Shown: in pieces, positions 1-8,200 of the stretch
Layout of the letters: each line of letters starts with the position of its first letter
How positions within the stretch are numbered: the stretch's first letter is position 1
Assembly: GCA_002375465.1 (NCBI GenBank)
Contig: DFLT01000002.1
Coordinates: 233 to 64,232, forward strand
Source of the DNA: Alphaproteobacteria bacterium UBA3612
GTDB lineage: Bacteria > Pseudomonadota > Alphaproteobacteria > Sphingomonadales > Sphingomonadaceae
DNA length: 64,000 nt
Reading direction: 5' to 3'
Translations under genes and position numbers: made by a program
Notes under the pieces: generated by a model
Databases searched by the model: none
Told to the model about the DNA's origin: nothing
The model's input: only the letters and a program-made list of their open reading frames with translations

Positions 1-438
1 CCCTATACCGCGCCGACGGCGGCGAAAGCTGCGGGCCTTTACATGATCTGCACCATGGCAAAGCACGCCGCAGCGGATCGCGGCTATGGCGATGCGCTGA
101 TGCTGGACTGGCGCGGCCAGGTGGCGGAGGCGACCGGCGCAAACATCTTCTTCCTGAAGGACGGCGCCCTCCACACGCCGACGCCGGACTGCTTCCTTGA
201 CGGCATCACCCGCCGCACCGTGATGGGCCTGGCACGCGACAAGGGCATCGAGATCGTTGAACGCGCCATCTGGCCGGAAGAGCTGGAAAGCTTCGAACAA
301 TGCTTCCTCACCGGTACCGCCGCCGAAGTGACCCCCGTCTCCGAAATCGGACCCTGGTCGTTCGAGGTCGGCGACATGTCGCTGGACCTCAGAAAAGACT
401 ATCTGAACCTCGTCAATGGCGGGGCCCGCGCCGGCTGA
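1..438 (+). CDS. ilvE: Branched-chain amino acid aminotransferase, C-terminal part (5' truncated by window edge)
   Basis: The frame is open from base 1, so the 5' end lies outside the window; 145 C-terminal residues are visible. They contain the fold-type IV aminotransferase signature EATGANIFFLKDG followed by TPTPDCFLDGITRRTV, typical of IlvE, where the Gly/Thr-rich loop binds the PLP phosphate. The enzyme exchanges the amino group between branched-chain amino acids and 2-oxoglutarate. It ends 14 bp before the BCKDH E1alpha gene, so the two are probably co-transcribed, which suggests a catabolic direction supplying 2-oxoacids to the dehydrogenase. A D-amino acid or 4-amino-4-deoxychorismate lyase paralogue cannot be wholly excluded without the N-terminus, but the context favours IlvE. 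Confidence 0.85.
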   Translation, partial: PYTAPTAAKAAGLYMICTMAKHAAADRGYGDALMLDWRGQVAEATGANIFFLKDGALHTPTPDCFLDGITRRTVMGLARDKGIEIVERAIWPEELESFEQCFLTGTAAEVTPVSEIGPWSFEVGDMSLDLRKDYLNLVNGGARAG

Positions 439-452
439 TCGGAGGCTAGATC

Positions 453-1673
453 ATGCGTTCAAATTCCCTCTACATCCCCCAGCCGACGGCACGGCCGGGG
501 GACAATCCCGGCTTTGACCACCTCGCCATCCCGGCGGTGGGTGAGACGCGACGGCCGGAAATTTTCGATTCCGAATCACAGATGCGCGACATGCCCTTCG
601 GCCTTGTCCGCGTTCTGGATGAAGAGGGGCAGGCTGTCGGTCCCTGGCAGATCGATGTGGATCCCGAACAATTGCGCGCAGGGCTGAAGGCGATGGTCAA
701 GACGCGCCTGTTCGAGGATCGCATGTTTCGCTCTCACCGCCAGGGCAAGACCAGCTTTTATATTCGCTCCACCGGAGAGGAGGCGATCGGCGCCGCGCAA
801 TCGCTCGTGCTGGGCAAGGCCGACATGTGCTTTCCGACATATCGGATGCTGGCATGGCTGATGGCGCGCGATTATCCGATGCTGGACCTCGTCAACCAGA
901 TCTTCTCCAATCGTGACGACCCGCTGAAGGGGCGGCAATTGCCGACGCTCTATTCCGCGCGCGACTATGGCTTCTATTCGCTGTCCGGCAATGTCGGCAG
1001 CCGTATCGGTCATGGCGTCGGCTGGGCGATGGCGTCCGCCTATCGCGGGCTCAGCGACATCTCCATCGGCCATATTGGCGAGGGCACCTCGGCAGAAGGC
1101 GATTTCGACGAGGCGCTGACCTTTGCCTCGGTCTACAAGGCGCCCGCCATTCTGTGCGTCACCAATAACCAATGGGCGATTTCCAGTTTCGCGGGCATTG
1201 CGGGCGGCGAACACACGACATTCGCCGCGCGCGGCACCGGTCACGGCCTTCCCGGCCTTCGCGTCGATGCCAATGATTTCCTGGCCCTGTGGAGCGCCAC
1301 CAGCTGGGCTGCCGAACGCGCGCGGCAGGGCTATGGCGCCACGCTCCTGGAACTCTTCACCTATCGCGTCGCCGCCCATTCGACCAGCGACGACCCCACC
1401 AAATACCGTCCCAAGGAAGAGGCGGGCGCATGGCCGCTGGGCGATCCCATCGCACGGCTGAAACAGCATCTGATCCGCATTGGCGAATGGGATGAAGAAC
1501 GCCACGCTGCCATGGAAGCTGATTTCGACAAGGAAGTGCGCCAGGCGGTGAAACAGGGCGAGGCCGTCGGCACCCTTGGGAAATCGAAACCGCCCGTGTC
1601 GGAAATGTTCGAAGGGGTGTTTGAAAAGCCCGACTGGCGCGTCCTTGAGCAGCGCCGCGAAATGGGGCTCTGA
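453..1673 (+). CDS. bkdA1: Branched-chain 2-oxoacid dehydrogenase E1 component, alpha subunit
   Basis: This 406-residue protein is the thiamine-diphosphate-binding alpha subunit that decarboxylates 2-oxoisovalerate and related branched-chain oxoacids. The ThDP motif runs from GEGTSAEGD at residue 209 to NNQ at residue 238. The N-terminal region with RSTGEEAIGAA (105-115) and the mid segment GHGVGWAMASAY match BCKDH E1alpha rather than pyruvate dehydrogenase. The start follows a strong GGAGG (441-445). The gene sits between ilvE and the E1beta gene, only 2 bp from the latter, so it is part of an ilvE-E1alpha-E1beta-E2 operon. The long N-terminal extension of about 75 residues is usual for the bacterial BCKDH form. 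Confidence 0.93.
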   Translation: MRSNSLYIPQPTARPGDNPGFDHLAIPAVGETRRPEIFDSESQMRDMPFGLVRVLDEEGQAVGPWQIDVDPEQLRAGLKAMVKTRLFEDRMFRSHRQGKTSFYIRSTGEEAIGAAQSLVLGKADMCFPTYRMLAWLMARDYPMLDLVNQIFSNRDDPLKGRQLPTLYSARDYGFYSLSGNVGSRIGHGVGWAMASAYRGLSDISIGHIGEGTSAEGDFDEALTFASVYKAPAILCVTNNQWAISSFAGIAGGEHTTFAARGTGHGLPGLRVDANDFLALWSATSWAAERARQGYGATLLELFTYRVAAHSTSDDPTKYRPKEEAGAWPLGDPIARLKQHLIRIGEWDEERHAAMEADFDKEVRQAVKQGEAVGTLGKSKPPVSEMFEGVFEKPDWRVLEQRREMGL

Positions 1674-1675
1674 CG

Positions 1676-2704
1676 ATGGCAGAGATGAACATGGTGCAGG
1701 CGCTGAATTCGGCGCTGGATACATTGCTGACGAACGACCCCGATACGCTGATCTATGGCGAGGATGTGGGCTATTTCGGCGGCGTTTTCCGCGTGACGGC
1801 GGGCCTGCAGGAAAAACACGGGCTCGCCCGCTGCTTCGACGCGCCGATTTCGGAGGGCGGCATCGCGGCGACGGCAATCGGCATGGCGGCGCACGGCCTG
1901 CGTCCCATCATCGAGATTCAGTTCGCCGATTATATCCTGCCGGCGTTCGACCAGCTGGTGTCGGAGGCGGCGCGCCTGCGTTATCGCTCCAACGACGAAT
2001 TCACCGCTCCTTTGACCGTACGCTCGCCCTATGGCGGCGGCATTTTCGGCGGCCAGACGCACAGCCAGAGTCCGGAGGCGATCTTTGCCCACATAACGGG
2101 CCTGAAGACCGTCATTCCCTCCACCCCCTATGATGCAAAGGGCCTGCTGATCGCTGCGGTAGAGGAAAATGATCCGGTCATCTTCCTGGAACCGAAGCGG
2201 CTTTATAACGGTCCCTTTGACGGTCGGCACGAAGAGCAGGTGAAAAGCTGGGCCGGCCATCCGGCGGCCGAAGTGCCGGAGGGGCACTACACGGTTCCGC
2301 TCGGCAAGGCGGCCACGGTGCGCGAGGGCGGCGATGTGACGATCCTCGCTTATGGCACGATGGTTCATGTGGCACTTGCCGCGATCGAGGAAAGCGGCCT
2401 CGACGCCGAACTTCTCGACCTGCGTTCCATCGTCCCGCTCGACATCGACGCGATCGTGGAATCGGTAAAGAAGACGGGCCGCTGCCTGATCGTTCACGAG
2501 GCATCGCGCTTCGGCGGTTTCGGCGGCGAGCTGTCGGCGCTGGTGCAGGAACGCTGCTTTTACCATCTCGAGGCGCCGGTGGCGCGCGTATGCGGTTGGG
2601 ACACGCCCTATCCGCACGCATTCGAATGGGATTATTTCCCCGGCCCGGCGCGCATCGTCGCGGCGCTAAGAAAGGTGATGGAGGATATCGATGGCGAACT
2701 TTAG
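1676..2704 (+). CDS. bkdA2: Branched-chain 2-oxoacid dehydrogenase E1 component, beta subunit
   Basis: This 342-residue transketolase-like beta subunit pairs with E1alpha to form the heterotetrameric decarboxylase. The GEDVGYFGGVFRVTAGL segment near residue 28 and the DAPISEGGIAATAIGMAAHG segment near residue 60 are diagnostic of E1beta; the C-terminal transketolase domain contains LRSIVPLDIDAI. The ATG lies 2 bp after the E1alpha stop, and the last 14 bases overlap the start of the E2 gene, indicating translational coupling and equimolar production. No anomalies were seen. Confidence 0.94.
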   Translation: MAEMNMVQALNSALDTLLTNDPDTLIYGEDVGYFGGVFRVTAGLQEKHGLARCFDAPISEGGIAATAIGMAAHGLRPIIEIQFADYILPAFDQLVSEAARLRYRSNDEFTAPLTVRSPYGGGIFGGQTHSQSPEAIFAHITGLKTVIPSTPYDAKGLLIAAVEENDPVIFLEPKRLYNGPFDGRHEEQVKSWAGHPAAEVPEGHYTVPLGKAATVREGGDVTILAYGTMVHVALAAIEESGLDAELLDLRSIVPLDIDAIVESVKKTGRCLIVHEASRFGGFGGELSALVQERCFYHLEAPVARVCGWDTPYPHAFEWDYFPGPARIVAALRKVMEDIDGEL

Positions 2705-4001
2705 CTTCAGGCTGCCCGATATTGGCGAGGGTATTGCCGAGGCGGAAATCGTCGCCTGGCATGTAAAGGTCGGCGATCAGGTCGTCGAGGATCAGGGCAT
2801 TGCCGACGTCATGACCGACAAGGCGACCGTCGAGATGGAATCGCCGGTGTCGGGCCGCATCGTCGAACTGGCGGGCGCGGAGGGCGACATCATCCCCATC
2901 GGCACCATCTTGGCCGTCATCGAAACGGACGAGGACGAAGTTCCCGCCGATGTGGCTGAGGCGCAGGTGCCCCCGCCCGTTGAGGAGAGCACGGATTCGA
3001 AAGTAACGACTGAACAGAAAGACGCTCCCGTAAAGGCCGCGCCCCCAGAGGCGGCGTCTGTTCCCTCCTCGGCACCTGAATCTGAACCTGAAGCCGCCGC
3101 GGTCGCAAAGGACGCCGCTGGTGATCGCAAGCCTGCGGGCAGCCAGCCGCTGGCATCGCCGGCGGTGCGGAAACGCGCCGCGCAGCTGGGCATCGACCTG
3201 TCGGACGTAAAGAGCGGCGAGGGGCTGATCCGCCACTCCGACCTCGACGCCTATCTGCGTTATGGCGCGGCGCAGGGCTATGCCCCGCCCGGCCCCTCGC
3301 GCAAGCGGCCCGACGTCGAGGTAAAGGTGATCGGCATGCGCCGGCGCATTGCGGAAAACATGGCCGCATCGAAGCGCAACATCCCGCACTTCACCTATGT
3401 CGAGGAAATGGACGTGACGGCGCTGGAGGCGCTGCGCCAGCAATTGAACGAAACGCGCGGCGACCGGCCAAAGCTGACGGTTTTGCCGATGATCATCGTC
3501 GCCATCTGCCGCGCGCTGGATGGCTTTCCCATGCTGAACGCCACCTATGATGACGAGAAGGGGGTCGTAACGCATCACGGCGCCGTTCACCTCGGCATGG
3601 CCGCCCAGACGGAAAAGGGGCTGGTCGTCCCCGTGATCCGCAATGCGCAGGACATGAACATCTGGCAGTTGGCGACGGAAATCGGACGCCTTTCGGAGGC
3701 TGCGCGCACCGGCAAGGCGACCAGCGCGGAATTGTCGGGCGGCACGCTGACCCTGACCTCCTTGGGACCGCTCGGCGGCATTGCGACAACACCCGTCATT
3801 AACCGGCCAGAGGTGGCCATTATCGGCCCGAACCGCATCGTCGAGCGTCCCGCCGTCATCGATGGCGAGATCGAGATACGCAAGCAGATGAACCTGTCGA
3901 TTTCCTGCGACCACCGCGTCGTCGACGGTCATGATGCCGCCAGCTATGTTCAGGCACTGAAAAAGCTGATCGAGGCGCCCGTGCAGCTTTTCGCCATTTA
4001 A
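2691..4001 (+). CDS. bkdB: Dihydrolipoamide acyltransferase (E2) of the branched-chain 2-oxoacid dehydrogenase
   Basis: This 436-residue protein carries one N-terminal lipoyl domain (lipoylated Lys44 in MTDKATVEMESP), an Ala/Pro/Glu-rich linker (about 90-150), a peripheral-subunit-binding domain (SPAVRKRAAQLGIDLSDV, about 156-190) and a C-terminal catalytic domain ending in SCDHRVVDGHDAASY with the catalytic His and Asp-Gly. It transfers the branched acyl group to CoA and forms the complex core. The start overlaps the E1beta stop by 14 bp. No dihydrolipoamide dehydrogenase (E3) gene follows, so E3 is presumably encoded elsewhere. The single lipoyl domain and the neighbours favour BCKDH over pyruvate dehydrogenase E2. 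Confidence 0.93.
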   Translation: MANFSFRLPDIGEGIAEAEIVAWHVKVGDQVVEDQGIADVMTDKATVEMESPVSGRIVELAGAEGDIIPIGTILAVIETDEDEVPADVAEAQVPPPVEESTDSKVTTEQKDAPVKAAPPEAASVPSSAPESEPEAAAVAKDAAGDRKPAGSQPLASPAVRKRAAQLGIDLSDVKSGEGLIRHSDLDAYLRYGAAQGYAPPGPSRKRPDVEVKVIGMRRRIAENMAASKRNIPHFTYVEEMDVTALEALRQQLNETRGDRPKLTVLPMIIVAICRALDGFPMLNATYDDEKGVVTHHGAVHLGMAAQTEKGLVVPVIRNAQDMNIWQLATEIGRLSEAARTGKATSAELSGGTLTLTSLGPLGGIATTPVINRPEVAIIGPNRIVERPAVIDGEIEIRKQMNLSISCDHRVVDGHDAASYVQALKKLIEAPVQLFAI

Positions 4002-4016
4002 CGGGGGCCGCATGGT

Positions 4017-4045
4017 CCTGCCTCCCTCATTTGAAGGGGGGCAGG
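4017..4045 (+). terminator. Stem-loop after the bkd operon (possible terminator)
   Basis: Bases 4017-4026 (CCTGCCTCCC) pair with 4036-4045 (GGGGGGCAGG) in a 10-bp stem with one G-U wobble and a 9-base loop, 15 bases after the E2 stop. There is no clear T tract downstream, so it may be a 3'-end stabilising hairpin rather than a strong intrinsic terminator. Confidence 0.4.
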
Positions 4046-4101
4046 CAATGCTTTGGCCGCGTCCGGGGCGTTTTATGCGGCGGAACCGCATCTGTGGCTA
4101 C

Positions 4102-4188
4102 GTTGACGTTCGCCCTCGCGGTTGCTGTAGGGGTCGGCAACGTTGCGCTTATTTATAACGTCGTTTAGCAATATGCCTGAACGTCAAC
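4102..4188. promoter_or_regulatory. ACGT-core inverted repeats upstream of the XRE-cupin regulator (candidate operators)
   Basis: GTTGACGTTC at 4102-4111 and GAACGTCAAC at 4179-4188 are perfect reverse complements. Between them lies the 10-bp palindrome GCAACGTTGC (4137-4146) and a further TAACGTCGTT (4157-4166). Four ACGT-centred sites within 90 bp, ending about 70 bp before the regulator start, look like an operator array, probably for the regulator at 4257-4886. Confidence 0.45.
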
Positions 4189-4256
4189 AGCCCCCAATTG
4201 GTTAAAATGAACCTCAACGGAAATCTGCTTCCCTTCCCCCGCTCGGCGAACGGCCT

Positions 4257-4886
4257 GTGAGCGACAGCCACCCTACATTGGGGAGCGTCATCAGGCGCAT
4301 TCGCTTCAACAATCGCTGGACCCTGAAGGAGATGAGCACGAAAACGGGCATCCCGCTTTCGACTCTCTCCAAGGTCGAGCATGACCGGCTGACCCTCACC
4401 TACGACAAGCTTCAGCAGCTTAGCCGCAGGCTCGACATTCGCATGTCAGACCTGTTCGCAGAGGATGCCGCCCAGCCGCAAAAGCAGGTGATGGCGCGTC
4501 GCAGCCTGGGGACGCTGGACAGCGCCTTTCGTGTCGAAACCGACAATTACGACTATCATTACATGTGCCCCGACCTGCGGCGGAAGCGGATGATCCCGAT
4601 CCTGGCGCGCATCCGCGCCAAGAGCCGTGAGGAATTCGGTGCGCTCGTGCGCCACAATGGTGAGGAGTTCATCTATGTGGTGGAGGGCAAGATCGACGTT
4701 CACACGGAATATTACGACCCGGTCACGCTGAAGCAGGGCGAATCGATCTATATCGATTCCACCATGGGCCATGCCTATCTGGTGGCCGATGGGTGCGACG
4801 AAGCCCTGGTCCTCGCAATGTGTTCCAGCGAACAGGAAAATCTGATGGATTCGCTGATGAGCCTGCACGGCGAGCCTGTTCTTTAG
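4257..4886 (+). CDS. XRE-family transcriptional regulator with C-terminal cupin sensor domain
   Basis: This 209-residue protein has an N-terminal helix-turn-helix of the XRE/Cro type (residues 9-65; KEMSTKTGIPLSTLSKVEHD) and a C-terminal cupin (about 115-195, with HNGEEFIYVVEGKIDVH and MGHAYLV). This architecture is typical of regulators such as PuuR-like proteins that bind a small carboxylate or amino-acid ligand in the cupin. It starts with GTG; no better start was seen in frame. It lies between the BCKDH operon and the exported CocE-type hydrolase and could control either; the ACGT-core repeats upstream suggest autoregulation. The ligand cannot be told from sequence. Confidence 0.85.
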   Translation: MSDSHPTLGSVIRRIRFNNRWTLKEMSTKTGIPLSTLSKVEHDRLTLTYDKLQQLSRRLDIRMSDLFAEDAAQPQKQVMARRSLGTLDSAFRVETDNYDYHYMCPDLRRKRMIPILARIRAKSREEFGALVRHNGEEFIYVVEGKIDVHTEYYDPVTLKQGESIYIDSTMGHAYLVADGCDEALVLAMCSSEQENLMDSLMSLHGEPVL

Positions 4887-4940
4887 GGGTATATTGTGTC
4901 AGAACCCCGACCGATAAGTTTTCGAGGGGGGAATATTCTG

Positions 4941-6830
4941 ATGAAGTTGCTGATAGCAGTGGTGCTGGCCACCCTGGGTGCCGGTCTGACGGCTGGCCGC
5001 GCGGACGCGCAGACCTATTCGGATCTGACCGACGAGGCGGCGCAGAAGGCGCTGGCGGAAATGGCCGATGTCCGCATGATCCGCATGGTGCCCATGCGCG
5101 ACGGCGTGCAGCTGGCGACGAATATCTACCTGCCAAAGAACGCCGAAGGCCCGCTGCCGACGATCTTCTGGAAAACCCCCTATAACGAGCTGTCCTATCA
5201 GGCGCGCACCACCCGCCGTGCGTTGGAGGCGGTGTCCCGCGGCTATGCCTATGTCGTCCAGAACGAGCGTGGTCGCTATTTCTCTAAAGGCGATTACGAG
5301 ATTCTGGGAAAGCCGCAGACCGACGGCTATGACATGCTCAGCTGGATTGCCGAACAGTCCTTTTCCAACGGAAAGGTCGGCACGCTCGGCTGCTCCTCCT
5401 CCGCCGAATGGCAACTTGCCCTTGCTGCACAGAACCACCCCGCGCACACGGCGATGATTCCCATGGCGTCGGGCGCGGGCATCGGCAAGGTCGGCGAGTT
5501 TCAGGAACAGGGCAATTGGTACACAGGCGGCGTGCCGCGCAGCCTGTTCTTCGTCTGGCTGTACGGCGTCGACAATCCGCTGCGCGCGCAATTGCCAGAG
5601 GGTCTCGATCCGGAAATTCAGGCGCGGATCGCCCGGTATAATGATCTCGCGGCCACCAAGCCCCCGGTGGACTGGCCGAACCAGATCAGGCATCTGCCGC
5701 TCGACGAGGTGCTTTCAGACCTTGGCGAGCCGGCGGCGACGTTCGAAGAACTGATCGCGCGCACCCCGGCCGACCCTGCATGGCGAGAGGGTGGCCTTTA
5801 TCATGACGATATGGGCTGGGGCGTTCCCGCCCTGTGGTTCAACAGCTGGTATGACGTGTCCATCGGCCCCAATCTCGCTCTCTTCAACCATGCGAGAGAG
5901 GTGAATAGCGAGCCGGAGGCGAGCGAGAATCAATATGCCGTCATCGGCCCGAACACGCACTGCCAATTTTCCAATTACGGCCCGAATTACAAATCGGGCG
6001 ACCGAGATCTGGGCGACACCAGCTTCGACGCGGATGCCCAGATCTATGCCTTCTTCGACAAGTGGCTGAAGGGCGAGGATCGCGCCTTTCCCAAATCGAC
6101 GCCGCATGTCCGCTATTTCAACATGGGCGGCAATGAGTGGAAGGCGGCGCAGCAATGGCCGCCGGAGGACGCGGAGACCGTGCGCTTTTACCTGCGCTCG
6201 GACGGCGCGGCGAACAGCCTGTACGGCGATGGCCGTTTGTCGCCGGAGGCTCCGTCGGCGGCGGAACCAGCCGACAGTTTCACCTATGACCCCATGAACC
6301 CGGTGCAGACCATTGGCGGCGGCGACTGCTGCAATGGCGGCCTCGTCCAGGCGGGCGCGTTCGATCAGCGCGTCATAGAGGCGCGCAACGACGTCCTCGT
6401 CTATACCAGCGAGCCGCTGACCGAACCGCTGGAGGTTACCGGCTTCATCGATACGGTTCTGAACGTGTCGTCCAACGTGCCGGATACCGATTTTGCGGTG
6501 AAACTGGTCGATGTGGCGCCCGACGGGACAGCCTATATCCTGGCAGATACGATCCTGCGCGCGCGCTATCGCGATGGGTTCGAACAGCCTGCCATGATGC
6601 AGCCGGGTAACGTCTATACGCTTCAGCCGACGCCGATGGCGACCAGCAACACATTCCTGCCCGGCCATCGCATCCGCGTGGAGGTGACCTCCTCCAACTT
6701 CCCGAAATTCGCCCGTAATCTGAATACCGGCGGCAATAATGAGAGCAGTACCGAAACCGCTGTCGCCGATAATCAGGTGCATCACGGCGTGGACAACGCC
6801 TCCTATATCGAACTGCCGGTAGTCCGGTAA
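4941..6830 (+). CDS. Exported CocE/NonD-family serine hydrolase
   Basis: This 629-residue protein belongs to the X-Pro dipeptidyl-peptidase (S15)/CocE superfamily, which includes cocaine esterase, glutaryl-7-ACA acylase and alpha-amino acid ester hydrolases. The nucleophile elbow is probably Gly150-Cys-Ser152; the C-terminal jelly-roll domain (about 400-620, with LEVTGFIDTVLNVSSNVPDTDF) is typical. The ATG at 4941 was chosen because it begins a clean signal peptide (cleavage near ADA-Q24) behind GAGGGGGG; the frame is open to a GTG at 4896, which would bury the signal peptide. It is probably periplasmic. It is followed by a good terminator, so it may form a unit with the upstream regulator. 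The natural substrate is unknown. Confidence 0.85.
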   Translation: MKLLIAVVLATLGAGLTAGRADAQTYSDLTDEAAQKALAEMADVRMIRMVPMRDGVQLATNIYLPKNAEGPLPTIFWKTPYNELSYQARTTRRALEAVSRGYAYVVQNERGRYFSKGDYEILGKPQTDGYDMLSWIAEQSFSNGKVGTLGCSSSAEWQLALAAQNHPAHTAMIPMASGAGIGKVGEFQEQGNWYTGGVPRSLFFVWLYGVDNPLRAQLPEGLDPEIQARIARYNDLAATKPPVDWPNQIRHLPLDEVLSDLGEPAATFEELIARTPADPAWREGGLYHDDMGWGVPALWFNSWYDVSIGPNLALFNHAREVNSEPEASENQYAVIGPNTHCQFSNYGPNYKSGDRDLGDTSFDADAQIYAFFDKWLKGEDRAFPKSTPHVRYFNMGGNEWKAAQQWPPEDAETVRFYLRSDGAANSLYGDGRLSPEAPSAAEPADSFTYDPMNPVQTIGGGDCCNGGLVQAGAFDQRVIEARNDVLVYTSEPLTEPLEVTGFIDTVLNVSSNVPDTDFAVKLVDVAPDGTAYILADTILRARYRDGFEQPAMMQPGNVYTLQPTPMATSNTFLPGHRIRVEVTSSNFPKFARNLNTGGNNESSTETAVADNQVHHGVDNASYIELPVVR

Positions 6831-6850
6831 CGGCGCCGATTTTAGAAGCT

Positions 6851-6888
6851 GAAAGGGCCGTGCGCCGTGCAGGCGCGCGGCCCTTTTT
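6851..6888 (+). terminator. Rho-independent terminator after the CocE-type hydrolase
   Basis: AAAGGGCCG (6852-6860) pairs with CGGCCCTTT (6878-6886) around a GC-rich loop, followed by further T residues. It lies about 20 bp after the hydrolase stop and separates it from the iron island. Confidence 0.8.
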
Positions 6889-6906
6889 GCATTTTGCTAG
6901 AGTGCT

Positions 6907-6925
6907 ATTGCAATTCAGTCTCAAT
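6907..6925. promoter_or_regulatory. Possible weak Fur-type site ahead of the PepSY/DUF2271 cluster
   Basis: ATTGCAATTCAGTCTCAAT is an AT-rich imperfect palindrome (outer arms ATTG/CAAT) about 90 bp before the PepSY gene. It is placed like the clearer Fur boxes before the receptor and tonB, but its match to the 19-bp Fur consensus is poor. Confidence 0.3.
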
Positions 6926-7000
6926 TAGGACTAGGTCCGGCACAACAGGTCGAAAGGGGTGCATTGGGGCACCGCTGTCGTCGTTTGCGCACAGGGTGTC

Positions 7001-7657
7001 ATGGATCAGTCTGCGTCTCTCGCCCGATCGGCGGGGATACGAAAGAAAAAGCGGCGTCTGTCGCCGTTCTGGACCCGGCAGCTGCACAGCTGGCACTGGA
7101 TGTCGAGCGCCATCTGCCTGATCGGCATGCTGCTGTTCGCCATTACCGGCATCACCCTCAACCATGCCGCCCAGATCGAAGCCGACGCGCAGATTACCAG
7201 TCAGGAGGCGCGGCTGCCGCCCGACGTGCTGCAAAGTATCACCGCATCCAGCGACGGTGATCCGGTGCCGGCGGCGGTCGCCGCGTGGGCCGATGCCGAA
7301 CTGGGCGAGGATATGCGCGGCCGCGCCCCGGAATGGAGCGAGGAGGAGCTATATGTGGCGCTGCCCCGTCCGGGCGGCGACGCATGGATCGCCATCGACA
7401 GGCTTTCGGGCGACGTCCTGTACGAGCGCACGGATCGCGGGCTCGTCGCCTGGCTGAACGATCTGCACAAGGGGCGCGACACCGGCGCCGCCTGGTCATG
7501 GTTCATCGATATTTTTGCCGTGGCCTGCGTGATCTTCTGCGTGACCGGCTTCTTCCTGCTGCAGCTCCACGCGCGGCACCGCAAATCGACCTGGCCAATC
7601 GTGGGGGCGGGCGTCGCCATCCCCGCACTGCTGATCCTGCTGTTCATGCACAATTAG
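7001..7657 (+). CDS. PepSY-associated transmembrane protein
   Basis: This 218-residue inner-membrane protein shows the PepSY-TM layout: basic N-terminus, first membrane helix (about 33-52) flanked by His29, His32 and His55 (RQLHSWHW, ITLNHA), a periplasmic PepSY-like region with LSGDVLYERTDRG, then two more helices (about 162-184 and 195-215) after NDLHKGRDTGAAWS. Proteins of this group are thought to move electrons across the membrane and some bind haem through such histidines. It is first in a tight cluster with DUF2271, DUF4198 and ApbE genes, suggesting a redox partner role. The ATG at 7001 was chosen; an in-frame GTG at 6959 sits too close to its purine run. Function here is inferred from context. 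Confidence 0.8.
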   Translation: MDQSASLARSAGIRKKKRRLSPFWTRQLHSWHWMSSAICLIGMLLFAITGITLNHAAQIEADAQITSQEARLPPDVLQSITASSDGDPVPAAVAAWADAELGEDMRGRAPEWSEEELYVALPRPGGDAWIAIDRLSGDVLYERTDRGLVAWLNDLHKGRDTGAAWSWFIDIFAVACVIFCVTGFFLLQLHARHRKSTWPIVGAGVAIPALLILLFMHN

Positions 7658-7667
7658 AAGGGTGCCC

Positions 7668-8180
7668 ATGAAAACCAATCTTGCCGTCCTTACCCTCGGA
7701 CTTGCCACCGGCTCCGCCCAGGCGGCGGGCCTGTCGGTCAGCGTGGAAATCCCGCGCCTGTCCGTGGCGGAGTATCACCGCCCCTATGTCGCCATGTGGA
7801 TCGAGGATTCCGGCCGCCGCGCCGCCAGCAATCTGAACGTCTGGTATGACGTCGAAATGCGCAATGACGAGGGCGAGAAATGGCTCGCCGACCTGCGCGG
7901 CTGGTGGCGAAAGGCCGGGCGCAGCATGGACATGCCGATTGACGGCGTCAGCGGCCCGACAAAGGCCCCGGGCGTGCACCAGGTCGATTTCCGCAGCGGC
8001 GCCAAGCCCCTCGGGACGCTGAAACCGGGCAGCTACACGCTGAAGGTGGAGGCCGCGCGCGAAGTGGGCGGCCGCGAAATGCTCTCGATCCCGTTCCAAT
8101 GGCCGCCAAAGGACAGCGAGACCAAATCCGCCAAGGGAAAATCCGAACTCGGCACTGTCCGCCTGAACCTGAAGAACTGA
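7668..8180 (+). CDS. DUF2271 periplasmic protein, candidate ApbE flavinylation target
   Basis: This 170-residue protein has a signal peptide (cleavage near AQA-A20) and a DUF2271-like body (LNVWYDVEMRNDEGEKWL, GWWRKAGRSMD). Residues 92-98 read DGVSGPT, very like the D-G/A-x-S-G-A-T sites where ApbE enzymes attach FMN to Thr, which would make Thr98 the acceptor. An ApbE gene lies 0.9 kb downstream and a PepSY membrane protein directly upstream (10 bp). The likely role is a periplasmic flavin electron carrier. The ATG at 7668 follows AGAAGGG; an in-frame GTG 6 bp earlier is less well placed. The flavinylation claim is inference from the motif and neighbours. Confidence 0.75.
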   Translation: MKTNLAVLTLGLATGSAQAAGLSVSVEIPRLSVAEYHRPYVAMWIEDSGRRAASNLNVWYDVEMRNDEGEKWLADLRGWWRKAGRSMDMPIDGVSGPTKAPGVHQVDFRSGAKPLGTLKPGSYTLKVEAAREVGGREMLSIPFQWPPKDSETKSAKGKSELGTVRLNLKN

Positions 8181-8200
8181 ATTCCTTTCTGGAGATGATC

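Noticed and set aside
576..4091. Long antisense open frames opposite the bkd genes
   Set aside because: They mirror codon structure of the real genes, have no recognisable motif and lack ribosome-binding sites.
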